Part shown: positions 8,162-17,812 of the stretch, piece after piece
Layout: each line of letters begins with the position of its first letter
How positions within the stretch are numbered: the stretch's first letter is position 1
Assembly: GCF_030532965.1 (NCBI RefSeq)
Contig: NZ_JAUNKC010000010.1
Location: forward strand, 1-64,000
Direction of reading: 5' to 3'
Length of the DNA: 64,000 nt
DNA from: Corynebacterium sp.
GTDB taxonomy: Bacteria > Actinomycetota > Actinomycetes > Mycobacteriales > Mycobacteriaceae
Notes under the pieces: generated by a model
Seen by the model: the letters and a program-made list of their open reading frames with translations, nothing else
What the model was told of the DNA's origin: nothing
Databases searched by the model: none
Position numbers and translations under genes: made by a program

Positions 8162-10438
8162 TTAGCCTGGGCTAGTAGCACGCCTAAGCTTTTCGACGAC
8201 CTCCCGGGCGCGAGTGAGAACCTTCGCCTTCCCTTTTCGTGCGGCGAGTGCATGCAGCCCCGGAAGTGATCGCGCCGAATCGGGGGTTGTGGGGAGGAAA
8301 TAGTCGATCGCGTCAACCACATCAATGAGCCCGCGCGAGAGCACCTCAGCTAAAGCCGCCCGGCCAAGAAGCTGGTCGAGCACATCCCACACCACAGCGA
8401 GCAATCCGTCATCGGCAAGCCCTCGTAGGGCGCTGACCAGAGGTGGGATCTGGCTGAGTTCAGCACCCCAATCAAGCTGCCCCACATCCGCCACCCCAGG
8501 TATCAGTAGACCACGGCGCCACGCATCAGTCACCGCCTTGTGAAGTAGCTGGGCAGCCTCAGGGGCGGTGGCGCGTTGAACCGCGAGAAGATTCATGGCA
8601 ACACGCGGACTCAACGGCTGTGCACGCCGCGAACACTCTATCGCCATGGCAACCATCATGGGGTTTTTGCCATTTCGCCACACCAAACTCCGGAAAACAC
8701 CATCACCAAAGGTAGGCAGGTAGAAAGGCAGTGGCTTGCACCGCAGCTCCTGGCCGAAATAAGCCACCACATCATCAAACGCGGGGGAAGAGAGCGGGAT
8801 GAGGTTGTTGAAAACATCAGGCTTGAGATCGCTAGGGTTGTCCGCGACTGGATTCTGGAAATACTCAGCAACAATTCTTCCTGCCGAGACAACGCAATCC
8901 TCGGCTACCGTGACGGTTAAGGTGAGCGTGGTGGCGGCGTCGATAAGCTGCAAAAGCTTGTCGGGGGACACCACGGACACGTCGACGCGCAGCAACGCTT
9001 GGAAAAAATCGGGTGAGAAAATGGTTGCCTGCTCGGCTTCGTAGCGGCGAAGCCTGTCTAATAAATCGCCTGGGTGGATACGGAAATCCTCCCACGTAGG
9101 CTCCGAGAGCAGCACCGGCAAATCCCCCAGAACACCCGTGATGGAATCGTTGCGGTTACACAACGTGAACGCCGTAAACTCCTCCCGCTGCGGGGGATCG
9201 TCTTGAGCCCAAGAAACCAAATTGTACGGCCACAACTGGTCAGCGGTACCGCTCAACACCTGCCGCAACGCCTGCTTATCCGACTTCGCCAACCGGTGGG
9301 TGAAACACAAAACCCGCTCCGCCTCAAGGGAAAAACTCCGCGCATGGTTGCCGCCATAAACCACAGCCCAATCATGGCGAAGATCCTCGAGAGTCATCGC
9401 GGAAACATCGAAACGGGGAACCTCCCACACCGGCGGGGTGGGCTGCCACACGCCATCGGGGCAGGTAGGGCTAGGTTCAGGAGTCGACGCGGCAACACCC
9501 CACCTTTCCAACACACGCTGAGCGCAAGCAGCAACCCCCGAATCCGAATCCGCCGCCAATTCCTGCACCCGCGCCACCGCGTCTGGCACACACTCGTCCG
9601 CAATGCCATCAAGCACAGCCTTAATCTGCTTCTTTGAAGACGCATACAGCCCATTGAGCACCAGCGTGCTGCGCTCCGCCACACTTTTTTGGCGCAACAG
9701 GGGCACAATCAGGTGCGCCACCACCGCATTCTCACCCGCCGGAAGGGACGCGACCTGGTCAGCGTGGACGGAAAGCTCCGTGGCGGACACCCCAAGATCG
9801 CTGGTGAGCGCCTTAATCCACGCCTTCCTATCACCCGGGCGCGTGGCGCTACCAAGCCCCGACCACACCAACACACACGCCTCATCCCTTGTTAACCAAC
9901 CGTGATCCACCGCAATCTTCGGCAACATGCACAACGCCCCCAAGGCGGGAACCCCCAATGCAACAGCCTGCGAAAAATACTCACGAAACACCGCGCCAGG
10001 TAGAAGCGAAGGATTGCGGGCAACAAGGATGGACCAGTCGCGGAAAAACTCAACGTTATCCGGTGGGGAACATGACAACTCGGCCACTGCCATCACAGCA
10101 CGCTCGCCGAAATCGCTCAGCTCATGGGTGCGCATGCGGAACTGCGGCCTGCACGCGGCGGCGATGAAGCCACGCACATACTTTTCACCCCGTTCAACCA
10201 GCGCCCTTGTTACCACTTTCGGCGGGTTTGGGGGCAACAGCTCCACCGCCTTAGTAGGGCGAACCCCCAACCTGATCGCAAGAATCCCCAGCGTGAGGTC
10301 AGGCTCCGTGAGCTTTTCCAGCAACGCCTTCGCCTGCTGTTGCTGCTCAGCTTCGCCGAGCGGCGCGGTGGCCGCCTCGGACGCGGTGATACTTTCCCAG
10401 CCGATGAGAGTGCGGATTGTTGTGGAGTCAGGGTTCAT
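8162..10438 (-). CDS. Large HEAT-like paralogue 2 (DUF6493-like), in DUF4241 operon
   Basis: ATG 10438 is preferred over a TTG nine bases upstream because GAAGGA then has workable spacing; the product is 758 residues. N-terminal TAPLGEAEQQQQAKALLEKL replaces the usual TLPLGTPEQQKIALKGL. An Ala/Leu-rich helical module includes RKAWIKALTSDLGVSATEL, the segment that in paralogues reads RKRWTEILTTDLQATPEEL. PPVWEVPRFDVSA is followed by IPVLLSEPTWEDFRIHPGDL near residue 443 and by a third module with RRGLLIPGVADVGQLDWG and LLAVVWDVLDQLLG. It belongs to the short class, ending in a KAKVLTRAREVVEKL helix. Together with the protein at 12409-14733 it forms a sub-branch (shared VVWD..DQ.LG motif). It lies 20 bases after the DUF4241 gene. 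Confidence 0.82.
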   Translation of the reverse strand: MNPDSTTIRTLIGWESITASEAATAPLGEAEQQQQAKALLEKLTEPDLTLGILAIRLGVRPTKAVELLPPNPPKVVTRALVERGEKYVRGFIAAACRPQFRMRTHELSDFGERAVMAVAELSCSPPDNVEFFRDWSILVARNPSLLPGAVFREYFSQAVALGVPALGALCMLPKIAVDHGWLTRDEACVLVWSGLGSATRPGDRKAWIKALTSDLGVSATELSVHADQVASLPAGENAVVAHLIVPLLRQKSVAERSTLVLNGLYASSKKQIKAVLDGIADECVPDAVARVQELAADSDSGVAACAQRVLERWGVAASTPEPSPTCPDGVWQPTPPVWEVPRFDVSAMTLEDLRHDWAVVYGGNHARSFSLEAERVLCFTHRLAKSDKQALRQVLSGTADQLWPYNLVSWAQDDPPQREEFTAFTLCNRNDSITGVLGDLPVLLSEPTWEDFRIHPGDLLDRLRRYEAEQATIFSPDFFQALLRVDVSVVSPDKLLQLIDAATTLTLTVTVAEDCVVSAGRIVAEYFQNPVADNPSDLKPDVFNNLIPLSSPAFDDVVAYFGQELRCKPLPFYLPTFGDGVFRSLVWRNGKNPMMVAMAIECSRRAQPLSPRVAMNLLAVQRATAPEAAQLLHKAVTDAWRRGLLIPGVADVGQLDWGAELSQIPPLVSALRGLADDGLLAVVWDVLDQLLGRAALAEVLSRGLIDVVDAIDYFLPTTPDSARSLPGLHALAARKGKAKVLTRAREVVEKLRRATSPG

Positions 10439-10458
10439 TGTGAGCAAATTCCTTCGTG

Positions 10459-11187
10459 CTACGCGGCAGGGGTATCGACCATGTGTAAATCAATGTGGTA
10501 GCTCACAAGATCCCCATCAGCGCTAAACCCAGCCAACACTGGGTAGAATCCGTCGCCCCAACCGGAGAAACTCATCACCACATTCTCCCCACCTGTGACG
10601 AATGGGAGTGGGATATTGGCAACGGAATGCGCGTAGTGGTCAGGGTTTTCTAAAAGACTGAACCAGCTATCTGGTTGGTGGTGGTCGGTTAAAGTATCGA
10701 CAAAATCGATGTCGTTTTCTTCAATATGCTTCTTCATGGATTCCGCCGCGATCCTATCCACGAAAGCCACGATTCCTGCATCCACGCCCACACCAAATAC
10801 CCACTCTTCGTCCGCGGCCTTGTCTTGGTCAACGTTAAGGGGCGCTGCGTCCTCGTATCGGACGGCTGGGTCATCGCTGAAAACAACACTGAGGTATGCA
10901 ACACGCGGGTCTGGTTCTTTGTTATCCGTAGTGCGCGCCACGGTGGCGAATACCGTGAACTCGCCCTTCGGGGCGGAGTAGTAGCCAGCATCGCCAAGGG
11001 AAACAAACGGATCACAGGCTTCGATCAGCCCAGATGTGAGAAGAACTTTCCCCACAGGTATCTGCTCAAGCCGGTAAGTGGCACCCATAACCGTGTCGGC
11101 GGCACGGTCGGCGTAGGCGTAGCATGGTCGTTCCTTCATAACAGTAGAAGATAGCAGCGCACACGTGACCGCTACGGCGTAAATCAA
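10459..11187 (-). CDS. DUF4241 family protein
   Basis: Up to 242 residues from a TTG at 11187; a later start, for example at ATG 11139 or 11088, is equally possible because no good ribosome-binding site stands out. Family features are seen in order: VGKVLLTSGLIEACDPFVSL, PKGEFTVFATVAR, a mid-section GVGVDAGIVAFVD, and near the C-terminus SGWGDGFYPVLAGFSADGDL, the GWGDG.YP...G.D..G signature of DUF4241. DUF4241 proteins have no proven biochemistry but occur often in toxin-immunity neighbourhoods. It is the first gene of an operon with the HEAT-like paralogue and the possible DUF1963 gene, and is divergent from the YdcK-like gene at 11404. Confidence 0.82.
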   Translation of the reverse strand: MIYAVAVTCALLSSTVMKERPCYAYADRAADTVMGATYRLEQIPVGKVLLTSGLIEACDPFVSLGDAGYYSAPKGEFTVFATVARTTDNKEPDPRVAYLSVVFSDDPAVRYEDAAPLNVDQDKAADEEWVFGVGVDAGIVAFVDRIAAESMKKHIEENDIDFVDTLTDHHQPDSWFSLLENPDHYAHSVANIPLPFVTGGENVVMSFSGWGDGFYPVLAGFSADGDLVSYHIDLHMVDTPAA

Positions 11188-11403
11188 TAGGAGTTAACTA
11201 AGTTTTTGGTGCGCTTTCCTTACCAACCCCTTGAATGGGCCAATGGGAAAACCGGAAGCTCAAACAGATACTCTTTTACTTGTTTCTTGAAGAACTCATG
11301 TGAGAAGAATGTGATCGCGCGTGATCTCGTTGAGAAAACCTCAGTGCTCAAGCATTCATGGTGTTAACCTTGCGCAAGGGAATGTCTAAAAAGGAACGGT
11401 ACC

Positions 11404-12210
11404 GTGGCAAAAGATAACGAAAAAGCTCTCCACTACGAACTCACCAGTGAGACAAAACTCAACTCAGAGGGAGTTCAGCTTTTTCGCATTCGCGCCACCC
11501 GTGATATTCCTGCTCATGATGTGAAGAAGGGGGATGTTGGTGGTTGGGTGAGTTCCACTCATGTGTCTTCCGGTAAACCGCGGATTGGGAAGAATGCGTG
11601 GGTTGCTGAAGATGCTGAAGCGTGGGAAAACGCTCGGATCACAGGACACGCACATGTTGGTGGCGAAGCCCGTGCGTGCGGGAAGGCGCGGATCAAGGGG
11701 CATGCCACAGTTGGTGAGTGTGCATTGGTGGCAGGGCGTGCTCGTGTGGCGGGGAAAACCAAAGTGTGGGGTGATGCTGTGATCGACGGCCATGCCCGTA
11801 TTCGTGGGGAATCGTTCATCAGTGAAGGCGCATGGGTTTCTGGGCACGCTCGTGTGGAGGATTCAACTGTGCAGGATTCCTCAATTTTCGGCCATGCCGT
11901 GGTCAAAGAAAGCAGGTGTGGTGCGAAGGCACGGATTTCTGGGAATGCCTATGTTCACGGCACTGTTGTGGACTTTGCGTGCCTTTCTAAAGATGCTCAC
12001 GTTGAGTCTTGCGAGGATTTTATTCTCCTTGGGCCGTTTGGGAAACAGGCACATCACGTCACCGCTTTCCAGACCGAGGGTTGGGCGGATAGAGCAGCGG
12101 AAACTGAAACGGTATTGAGAGAAATCATGATGGACCCCATCAATTGCCAGCTTGTGTACGCCGCGCATCGGGCGTTACAGGCACGGATCAGGCGTTCGGC
12201 GTCTAAGTAA
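11404..12210 (+). CDS. Hexapeptide-repeat (left-handed beta-helix) protein, YdcK-like
   Basis: A 268-residue protein from GTG 11404, with AAAAAGGAACGG upstream. Residues 1-50 (LHYELTSETKLNSEGVQLFR ... KKGDVGGWV) match the N-terminal extension of E. coli YdcK-type proteins. Residues about 50-205 are imperfect hexapeptide repeats with regular small and hydrophobic residues (GHAHVGGEARACGKARIKGH, GDAVIDGHARIRGES), predicting a left-handed beta-helix as in acyltransferases. I see no obvious catalytic His loop, so an enzymatic role is uncertain. Two decayed copies of its N-terminus lie at 852-1085 and 2515-2560. In all three cases it is divergent from an unrelated minus-strand gene. Confidence 0.85.
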   Translation: MAKDNEKALHYELTSETKLNSEGVQLFRIRATRDIPAHDVKKGDVGGWVSSTHVSSGKPRIGKNAWVAEDAEAWENARITGHAHVGGEARACGKARIKGHATVGECALVAGRARVAGKTKVWGDAVIDGHARIRGESFISEGAWVSGHARVEDSTVQDSSIFGHAVVKESRCGAKARISGNAYVHGTVVDFACLSKDAHVESCEDFILLGPFGKQAHHVTAFQTEGWADRAAETETVLREIMMDPINCQLVYAAHRALQARIRRSASK

Positions 12211-12333
12211 CACGGAGGTCTTCCCTTGCGGTGAAAGTGAACGCGGCTATTCTTGAAGCGCAGGAATGCGGATTGAGCATGGAAAACACATTGATGGGAA
12301 AAGCTAGGTGACCCGGCTAAATCTGCGGAATTA

Positions 12334-12361
12334 CCTCTTTGGAAAAGAGGATCTTTCTTGT
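12334..12361 (+). terminator. Possible rho-independent terminator after the YdcK-like gene
   Basis: CCTCTTT and AAAGAGG form a 7-base stem with a 3-base loop, followed by a moderately T-rich stretch (ATCTTTCTTGTATTTT). It lies 124 bases after the plus-strand stop and before the convergent end of the array at 12409. Confidence 0.4.
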
Positions 12362-12408
12362 ATTTTCCAAGATTATCCACCGAAATGTTTCGAGCCTGCA
12401 ACAGAAAA

Positions 12409-14733
12409 CTATAGTTTGAGCTTTTCCACAACCTCCCGGGCGCGGCGAACAGCTTTCGCATTCCCTTTCCTTGCTGCTAGTGCGTGGAGGCCAGGTAAAA
12501 TACGTGCCTCGTTGGGTACATGGGGGAGATACTCATCGACAGCATCCACAGTAAGGATCAGATTGGGGTGCAGTGGATAAAGCGCGGCCTGCCCCAAGCG
12601 TTGATCGAAAATGTCCCACACAACGGACAACATTCCCAGCTCGACAAGTTCTTTCAGGCGGGTGACCTCGGCGGGAACACTGTGGTGGATATTGCCTTCC
12701 TTTAGGTGATCAAGCCGCGCAACGTTCGGGTGAATCAGCCCCCGCGACCACGCGCCCTGGATAGCCTGAACAATCGCTGCGGCGACACTCTCTTTTTCCG
12801 GGATACACAACAAGAGGTTGATCAGCTGCGCCGAATCCAACGGTGCGGGCTGATGGGCAAGCCACCACGCCGTCTTAAGCATGCGCTCATGATCTTCGTT
12901 AAAGCCTTGCAGGTTATCGAGAACCGCGTGGGGTATCAGTGGGAAAACCTCAGGTAGAAGCGGCAGTTTCTCCTTCGTGATCAGTGTGAAGCGCAAGGAT
13001 TCTCTCCCCACACCAGAAGGCTCAGCCACCACATGTGTGGGATAGTCGGCTAGGAACTCGGCGAGGGTGATGGGGGCGGGCGTGTTGTCGTCGAAAAGCA
13101 CAGGCACAGTAAGTGCCGCACAACGCCGCGCCCAGTCGCCAGGAATCCTTGTGACGTCGAGCCGTAGGAGAGCGCGCTGGAAATCCGCGACCCGCGCGGG
13201 GATATTGTGCTGTTGAAAAAGCTCAAGGCGGGCCAGCAGGTCGGCGGGGTCGATGCGGAAATCCACCCAGGTAGGCCGCGACAAGGCGCACGGAATGGTG
13301 CCCAAATCCCGCACAATTGCGGCCGCGTGATCGGCCCCATTCGTGGAATCCGGCGCGCACAATGATCCCTTCGTCCACCTGTTGAGCACCGGAAAATCCC
13401 GCGCTGACACCCCGCTGACCGCGCGTTTGGCCGCCGCAACATCTGTGAGTGAAAGCTCAACAAGTTGCGCAAGAACCTTCTCTACCGCCAGACAGTCTTG
13501 CGTGGCAGCCTTCAAGTTCGCCACAATCCCATCCACCATGGCAGGGCCAGGCTCGAACCGGGGAGTCGTCCACGTTGGCGGGGCAGGAGACCACAACGGG
13601 ACCACTGGTTGCGGGTGCTCTGGAGCATGCCCCACCAAATCTTTTGCAAGTGCGGCAACCTTCGCATCCCGAGACTTCGCCAACTCACGTAACTGTTCCG
13701 CATACCCAGAACGGTCATCAGTACGCAGCGCCAACGCCTGCAACACCGCAACCAGAGTCTTCCGGGAGCGTGCACAAAGCGCCGGCACAGCAAGATCAGC
13801 CACCCTGTCAGAATCCACAACCGGCAACAGTGGAAGCGCAAACAACGTAATCATCGGCTCCTCCACAGTCGCCACAAGCGACACAATCTGATCAAGATGC
13901 GGCAGCATGTGCGCAGGCGAAAGCTGAAAATCCTGCACCAACAGCTGTGCCCACCGCTTCCTATGGCTCGGGCGAACCGCAGAACCCAACGCGCGGAAAC
14001 ACTCCTTAATAGCCTGCTCACGCGAAACCACACCGTGAGCAACCGCGCCGGGCAACAGATACCCAAACGGGCCGGTGGCGGGTACGCCGTGGCGAAGGGC
14101 AGCGTGGAAAAACTCGACAAACTGGGGAAGAACCAGATCAGGGTGAGGAAGGTTTCTTGCAATGTGAAACTTCTCAGGCAGCCCCGACGGGTTCAGCACA
14201 TTCGCGGCAAACAGGGCCCAATCCTTGTAAAACTCCACCGACTCAGGTGGCGAAACAAGACCGTGAAGTACCCAATCCACCACGAAACACCCCAACCGGC
14301 TTTCATCGTGGGTGCCCGAACGTAAGGAAGGATCGCAGGCGAAACGCACAATTCTGTTCAGAAAATCGGGGCCGTAACCGCGAAGAATCTCCCGCACAGC
14401 ATCAAGGGGAAGAGGGGAATGGATCTTCATATCAGCCAAAAGCTCCGCAACCCGCATAAGGGGCATCCCCAGCCGGAGGGCAAACAGGGCTAGCTTGACC
14501 TCATCCACATCAACATGGATGGTGGTGCGCACTTCGAAGCCTCCCCACCCCACGGAATCTTTCTCCAAGGAGTAAGAGCGAAACGGCCCGCTTTCTAAAC
14601 CTTCCCATGCTTGCTGTTGCTGCGTGGCGGTGCCTATCGTGTGGGTTGGTGTGAGTTCAAGGGGGATTTCACCCCAGCCGAGCTGGGTAAAAATGCTGGT
14701 AGCGGTGTCAAGGTGCGGGTTCGGTGCGGTCAT
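12409..14733 (-). CDS. Large HEAT-like paralogue 3 (DUF6493-like), last gene of unit A
   Basis: A 774-residue soluble protein whose ATG overlaps the stop of the upstream paralogue as ATGA, so it is surely co-translated with it. The N-terminus reads ATSIFTQLGWGEIPLELTPT and TIGTATQQQQAWEGLESG. The central motif has drifted to IPCALSRPTWVDFRIDPADL (near residue 483), sharing the W-x-D-F-R-I variant with the protein at 8162-10438. The third module shows WSRGLIHPNVARLDHL and LSVVWDIFDQRLGQAALYPL; the C-terminus is GNAKAVRRAREVVEKLKL with no extra module. It is thus a short-class member placed downstream of two long-class members. Confidence 0.85.
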   Translation of the reverse strand: MTAPNPHLDTATSIFTQLGWGEIPLELTPTHTIGTATQQQQAWEGLESGPFRSYSLEKDSVGWGGFEVRTTIHVDVDEVKLALFALRLGMPLMRVAELLADMKIHSPLPLDAVREILRGYGPDFLNRIVRFACDPSLRSGTHDESRLGCFVVDWVLHGLVSPPESVEFYKDWALFAANVLNPSGLPEKFHIARNLPHPDLVLPQFVEFFHAALRHGVPATGPFGYLLPGAVAHGVVSREQAIKECFRALGSAVRPSHRKRWAQLLVQDFQLSPAHMLPHLDQIVSLVATVEEPMITLFALPLLPVVDSDRVADLAVPALCARSRKTLVAVLQALALRTDDRSGYAEQLRELAKSRDAKVAALAKDLVGHAPEHPQPVVPLWSPAPPTWTTPRFEPGPAMVDGIVANLKAATQDCLAVEKVLAQLVELSLTDVAAAKRAVSGVSARDFPVLNRWTKGSLCAPDSTNGADHAAAIVRDLGTIPCALSRPTWVDFRIDPADLLARLELFQQHNIPARVADFQRALLRLDVTRIPGDWARRCAALTVPVLFDDNTPAPITLAEFLADYPTHVVAEPSGVGRESLRFTLITKEKLPLLPEVFPLIPHAVLDNLQGFNEDHERMLKTAWWLAHQPAPLDSAQLINLLLCIPEKESVAAAIVQAIQGAWSRGLIHPNVARLDHLKEGNIHHSVPAEVTRLKELVELGMLSVVWDIFDQRLGQAALYPLHPNLILTVDAVDEYLPHVPNEARILPGLHALAARKGNAKAVRRAREVVEKLKL

Positions 14734-17700
14734 GGTTGTGTGAAAAACTGGTGGAGGGTTTTTGCCTTCTTTGTGGCGGCGCTCGGCTTAGGGTAACAGG
14801 TGATTAGCGTGGCCAGCGCATCCCATTTTTCTGCTGGGATGTGGCTGGGTGTGTGGTGCTTGAGGGCATCTTGGTGGAAGATAACAGCATCCAAGACCTT
14901 GTTCAGCCACCGCGGCTGCTTCGGCAACGTGGCAGCATAGGCGACAGGTTCGGTGAGCATCGGCCACAAATGCTCGATAAACCTAGGAGTTTCGGTGAGC
15001 ACATACAGGGCTTTCGCGGGGCTGAACTCATCTAACCCCAACACTTGGTGCATGGCAGCCTCGATACCATGCGCACCCACAAGCCCCTCTTCTACTAGGG
15101 AACTGAGCTCTTGACGCATGGAATAAGGCTCGAACTTGGAGCACTGATACGCCACAACCACAGCAATGAAACTATCCGGAATCACCACAGGCTCATCCCT
15201 CAAGCGGTCGCGGCGCGGGGTTTCGGCAATGTGGGTGCCGTCCCAGTACAACCAGCTTTGGTCACCCGACTTGGTGCGGAAACTCAGTCGACCCTCCTCA
15301 TACAGGTAGTCGGTGGCCCAGCCGGTGAGAAACACCTCCAATGGCTGCGCATGCCCCGGTAGTTGCAGGAAAATCTCCTCCGCGGATCCGGAAGACACGA
15401 GGCTTCCACCATCGGGAATGCTGGGGATTACCTCATCTGACCACGTCGTTTCTGGCTTTTTCGGTGTTTCAGCTGGCGGGATGGTGCTGTCCGGAAGAGC
15501 AGATACTGCCTCCTTCGCAAACATGACGGCTTTATTTTTTGCCTTGCTTTCTGCGAGTGCGCGCAGTGCTGGCACGTGGGCGACCTCACTTGGGGCTTGG
15601 TTTTCTGTGAGGGCGTGGGTGATTGAGGGTGCGTAGTCGGCCATGGCGTGGGCGACGTGGTGGATTCCGGTGAGTGGTTTCGGCTGGGTGTGGGAGTAGT
15701 TGAGGATGTGTTCCCACAGTGGCCAGCACACGGATAGTAGGCCGGCGTCGGCAAGCTCGCGGGTGGTGTCGATGAGCTGAGCCAGATGCGTTGGGGTGTT
15801 GTTGGTGCCGTCGAGGTATGCCACGTCGGCGACGTTGGGGAGGACGAGCCCGCGTCGAAAAGCTGTGACGGCGGCTTGACAAGCTTTCGCTTTCGTTTCG
15901 GGCTTCCCGGCGCGGAAAAGCGCCAGCAGATTCACCGTATCCGCAGGTGACAGGGGTGTGCGGTGGTGGGCTAAGATGATGCAGTCCGTGTCGGCGTGCG
16001 CGTTGGCCTCGTCGGGGAAAATGATGAATGACCGATCCAAGGACTCGGCATTCGGGAAGGTTAGGCCGTTGCAGTCGTGCGGCCATGCATCCGCAATCGC
16101 CTGCTCGGCGTCAGTGGCGGGGTGTTCCGGCTTGCGGTGCATACCCGATTCTCGCCAACACGTGGTAAGGAAAGCCGCGATGATCTCGCCTCCAAGAACT
16201 TTGTGCTTATCGACGGCGGCGACAAGCTCGTCTTTCTCACCTGCGGTGAGCCGGAGTCGGCAGAGTGCGAGAACCAGATCGCTCGTAAATACGGTGCAGT
16301 TTTCTGCGCGGTAGCGTTCGAGTCGGCTCCGGAAATCAGAGAGCGTGAGTGAAAAATCACGCAACGAAGGTGTGGAGAGGAGACACGGGATTCTCCCGAG
16401 ACGGCAGATCGCGTGATGATCCCTCGTGAAACCGTGCTGGTCATCAGGAAGAGCGCCGCGAGCCCAGCCCTGCAAAACCCCATCCCAGTGAGTATCGGCG
16501 GCAGCGCTGAGGACGCGGCGGACATCGTCGGGGTGGGTGAAAGCACGTTCCACTGCGAGAGCTAGGAATTCTTCTGAGGCAACATCGGCGATGTGATCCC
16601 ACTGCCCATGTGTAAGCCGGGCGAAGCTTTCGGCGAGATCACTAGTGGACGGGGCAAACGGCGGCGGCGCCCACAACGGTGGTGCGGGAACATAAGGCAC
16701 GATGCTGGTTTCTGCGTTGGGTGGTGGTGTGGCAATGCCCCAGCTGGTTGTAAGTGCGGCGGCGAGTTTTTGGATGTGGGTGTTGCTGTGGCCAGAAAGC
16801 TCCGCGATTCGTGGGCTAAGCGCTGCGGTGACGTCTGGGTGCGGGGTGAGCTTTGCGAGTGTTTTCAGTACGAGGGTGAGTGCTTTGGCGGTTTTCGCGT
16901 AAAGCGCGGGCAAAGCATGGTCGGTGAGTTCCTTAAGATCTAGGTGTGGGATGAGTGGGACGGCGATGTGTTCGATGAGTGGGGTTTCGCCGGTGGCAAC
17001 GGCTTGGTGTAGTTGCTGTGCGTGGGGAAGGAGTTCTTCGGGCGTTGCTTGAAGGTCGGTGGTGAGTATTTCTGTCCAGCGTTTCCGGTCGCCGGGTCGG
17101 GTGGCTAGTGTGAGTCCTTGAATGACAAGCTCTAGTGCCTTTTCGCGGGCGACCCACCCACGGCGAACCCCCTCGCGGAGAACATCACCGACATGCCCCG
17201 TCGCGGGTGCCGCACTGGTAATACTGTGGGCGAGATGCTCGACGAAACGCGACTGCAGGGTTGCTTCACAGTGTTGCTCGCACGTGGAAGAAGAATGGAA
17301 GATTCCGTGGGTGTACTCCACCCAGTCGGTGAAGTATTGCGGGGATTCTGGGATTGGTAGGTTTTTCTCGTGCACGAAACGCACCGCCAAATCCGCCAGC
17401 ACGGAAGCCTGTTGAGCACCAAAACCACGGATTCTTTCGTAGCCGCGGTTGAGAAATTCTTCCACGAAAACGCCATCGGATGTGGCCAGGATCTCAAGCA
17501 CAGTGGGTTGATCAAGTTCACGGATTGTTACAGGTGACAACGCACGATCGGGAACCACCCCGACACGCAACAGGTAGAACAGGATGTTGCCCACCCAATT
17601 TTCACCAACATGAGATTGGTTCAGCCACGCCCCGGACTTAAGGGCTTTGATGAGCAGTTTCTGCTGATCATCAGTGCCTAGCGGCAGGCTAAGAACATTG

Positions 17701-17768
17701 AGGGGCTGGGCGTTGGCCCACCCAAGTTCGGTGAGCATATCGAGGGCTTTCTTAAGTTGCGTGGACAT
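14730..17768 (-). CDS. Large HEAT-like paralogue 4 (DUF6493-like), long class
   Basis: A 1012-residue protein with good GAAGGAACC spacing before ATG 17768. The N-terminus is KKALDMLTELGWANAQPLNV then LPLGTDDQQKLLIKALKSG. The core motif is IPCLLSTPSLRDFSLTLSDF (about residue 463). The third module has FRRGLVLPNVADVAYLDG and LLSVCWPLWEHILNYSH. After a Pro/Thr-rich linker near residue 760 comes the extra C-terminal module, which includes FLQLPGHAQPLEVFLTGW, SWLYWDGTHIAETPRR and PRWLNKVLDAVIFHQDALKH. Two long blocks are base-for-base identical with the next gene upstream (see repeats). It is the middle gene of unit A, 44 bases after the 17813-21007 gene. Confidence 0.87.
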   Translation of the reverse strand: MSTQLKKALDMLTELGWANAQPLNVLSLPLGTDDQQKLLIKALKSGAWLNQSHVGENWVGNILFYLLRVGVVPDRALSPVTIRELDQPTVLEILATSDGVFVEEFLNRGYERIRGFGAQQASVLADLAVRFVHEKNLPIPESPQYFTDWVEYTHGIFHSSSTCEQHCEATLQSRFVEHLAHSITSAAPATGHVGDVLREGVRRGWVAREKALELVIQGLTLATRPGDRKRWTEILTTDLQATPEELLPHAQQLHQAVATGETPLIEHIAVPLIPHLDLKELTDHALPALYAKTAKALTLVLKTLAKLTPHPDVTAALSPRIAELSGHSNTHIQKLAAALTTSWGIATPPPNAETSIVPYVPAPPLWAPPPFAPSTSDLAESFARLTHGQWDHIADVASEEFLALAVERAFTHPDDVRRVLSAAADTHWDGVLQGWARGALPDDQHGFTRDHHAICRLGRIPCLLSTPSLRDFSLTLSDFRSRLERYRAENCTVFTSDLVLALCRLRLTAGEKDELVAAVDKHKVLGGEIIAAFLTTCWRESGMHRKPEHPATDAEQAIADAWPHDCNGLTFPNAESLDRSFIIFPDEANAHADTDCIILAHHRTPLSPADTVNLLALFRAGKPETKAKACQAAVTAFRRGLVLPNVADVAYLDGTNNTPTHLAQLIDTTRELADAGLLSVCWPLWEHILNYSHTQPKPLTGIHHVAHAMADYAPSITHALTENQAPSEVAHVPALRALAESKAKNKAVMFAKEAVSALPDSTIPPAETPKKPETTWSDEVIPSIPDGGSLVSSGSAEEIFLQLPGHAQPLEVFLTGWATDYLYEEGRLSFRTKSGDQSWLYWDGTHIAETPRRDRLRDEPVVIPDSFIAVVVAYQCSKFEPYSMRQELSSLVEEGLVGAHGIEAAMHQVLGLDEFSPAKALYVLTETPRFIEHLWPMLTEPVAYAATLPKQPRWLNKVLDAVIFHQDALKHHTPSHIPAEKWDALATLITCYPKPSAATKKAKTLHQFFTQP
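15613..15796. repeat. 184-bp block identical to 18735-18918
   Basis: Every base matches the block at 18735-18918 (offset 3122), while flanking sequence diverges at once on both sides. It encodes the LLSVCWPLWEHILNYSH region and the stretch after it in paralogues 4 and 5. Confidence 0.95.
16843..17108. repeat. 266-bp block identical to 20043-20308
   Basis: Every base matches the block at 20043-20308 (offset 3200). It encodes the HEAT-like segment with RKRWTEILTTDLQATPEELL and ALPALYAKTAKALTLVLKTL in paralogues 4 and 5. Sharp edges, with third-position differences starting immediately outside, indicate recent gene conversion. Confidence 0.95.
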
Positions 17769-17812
17769 GGTGGCAGGGTTCCTTCAAATACCGAGACGTT
17801 TTGAGGCGGTTT

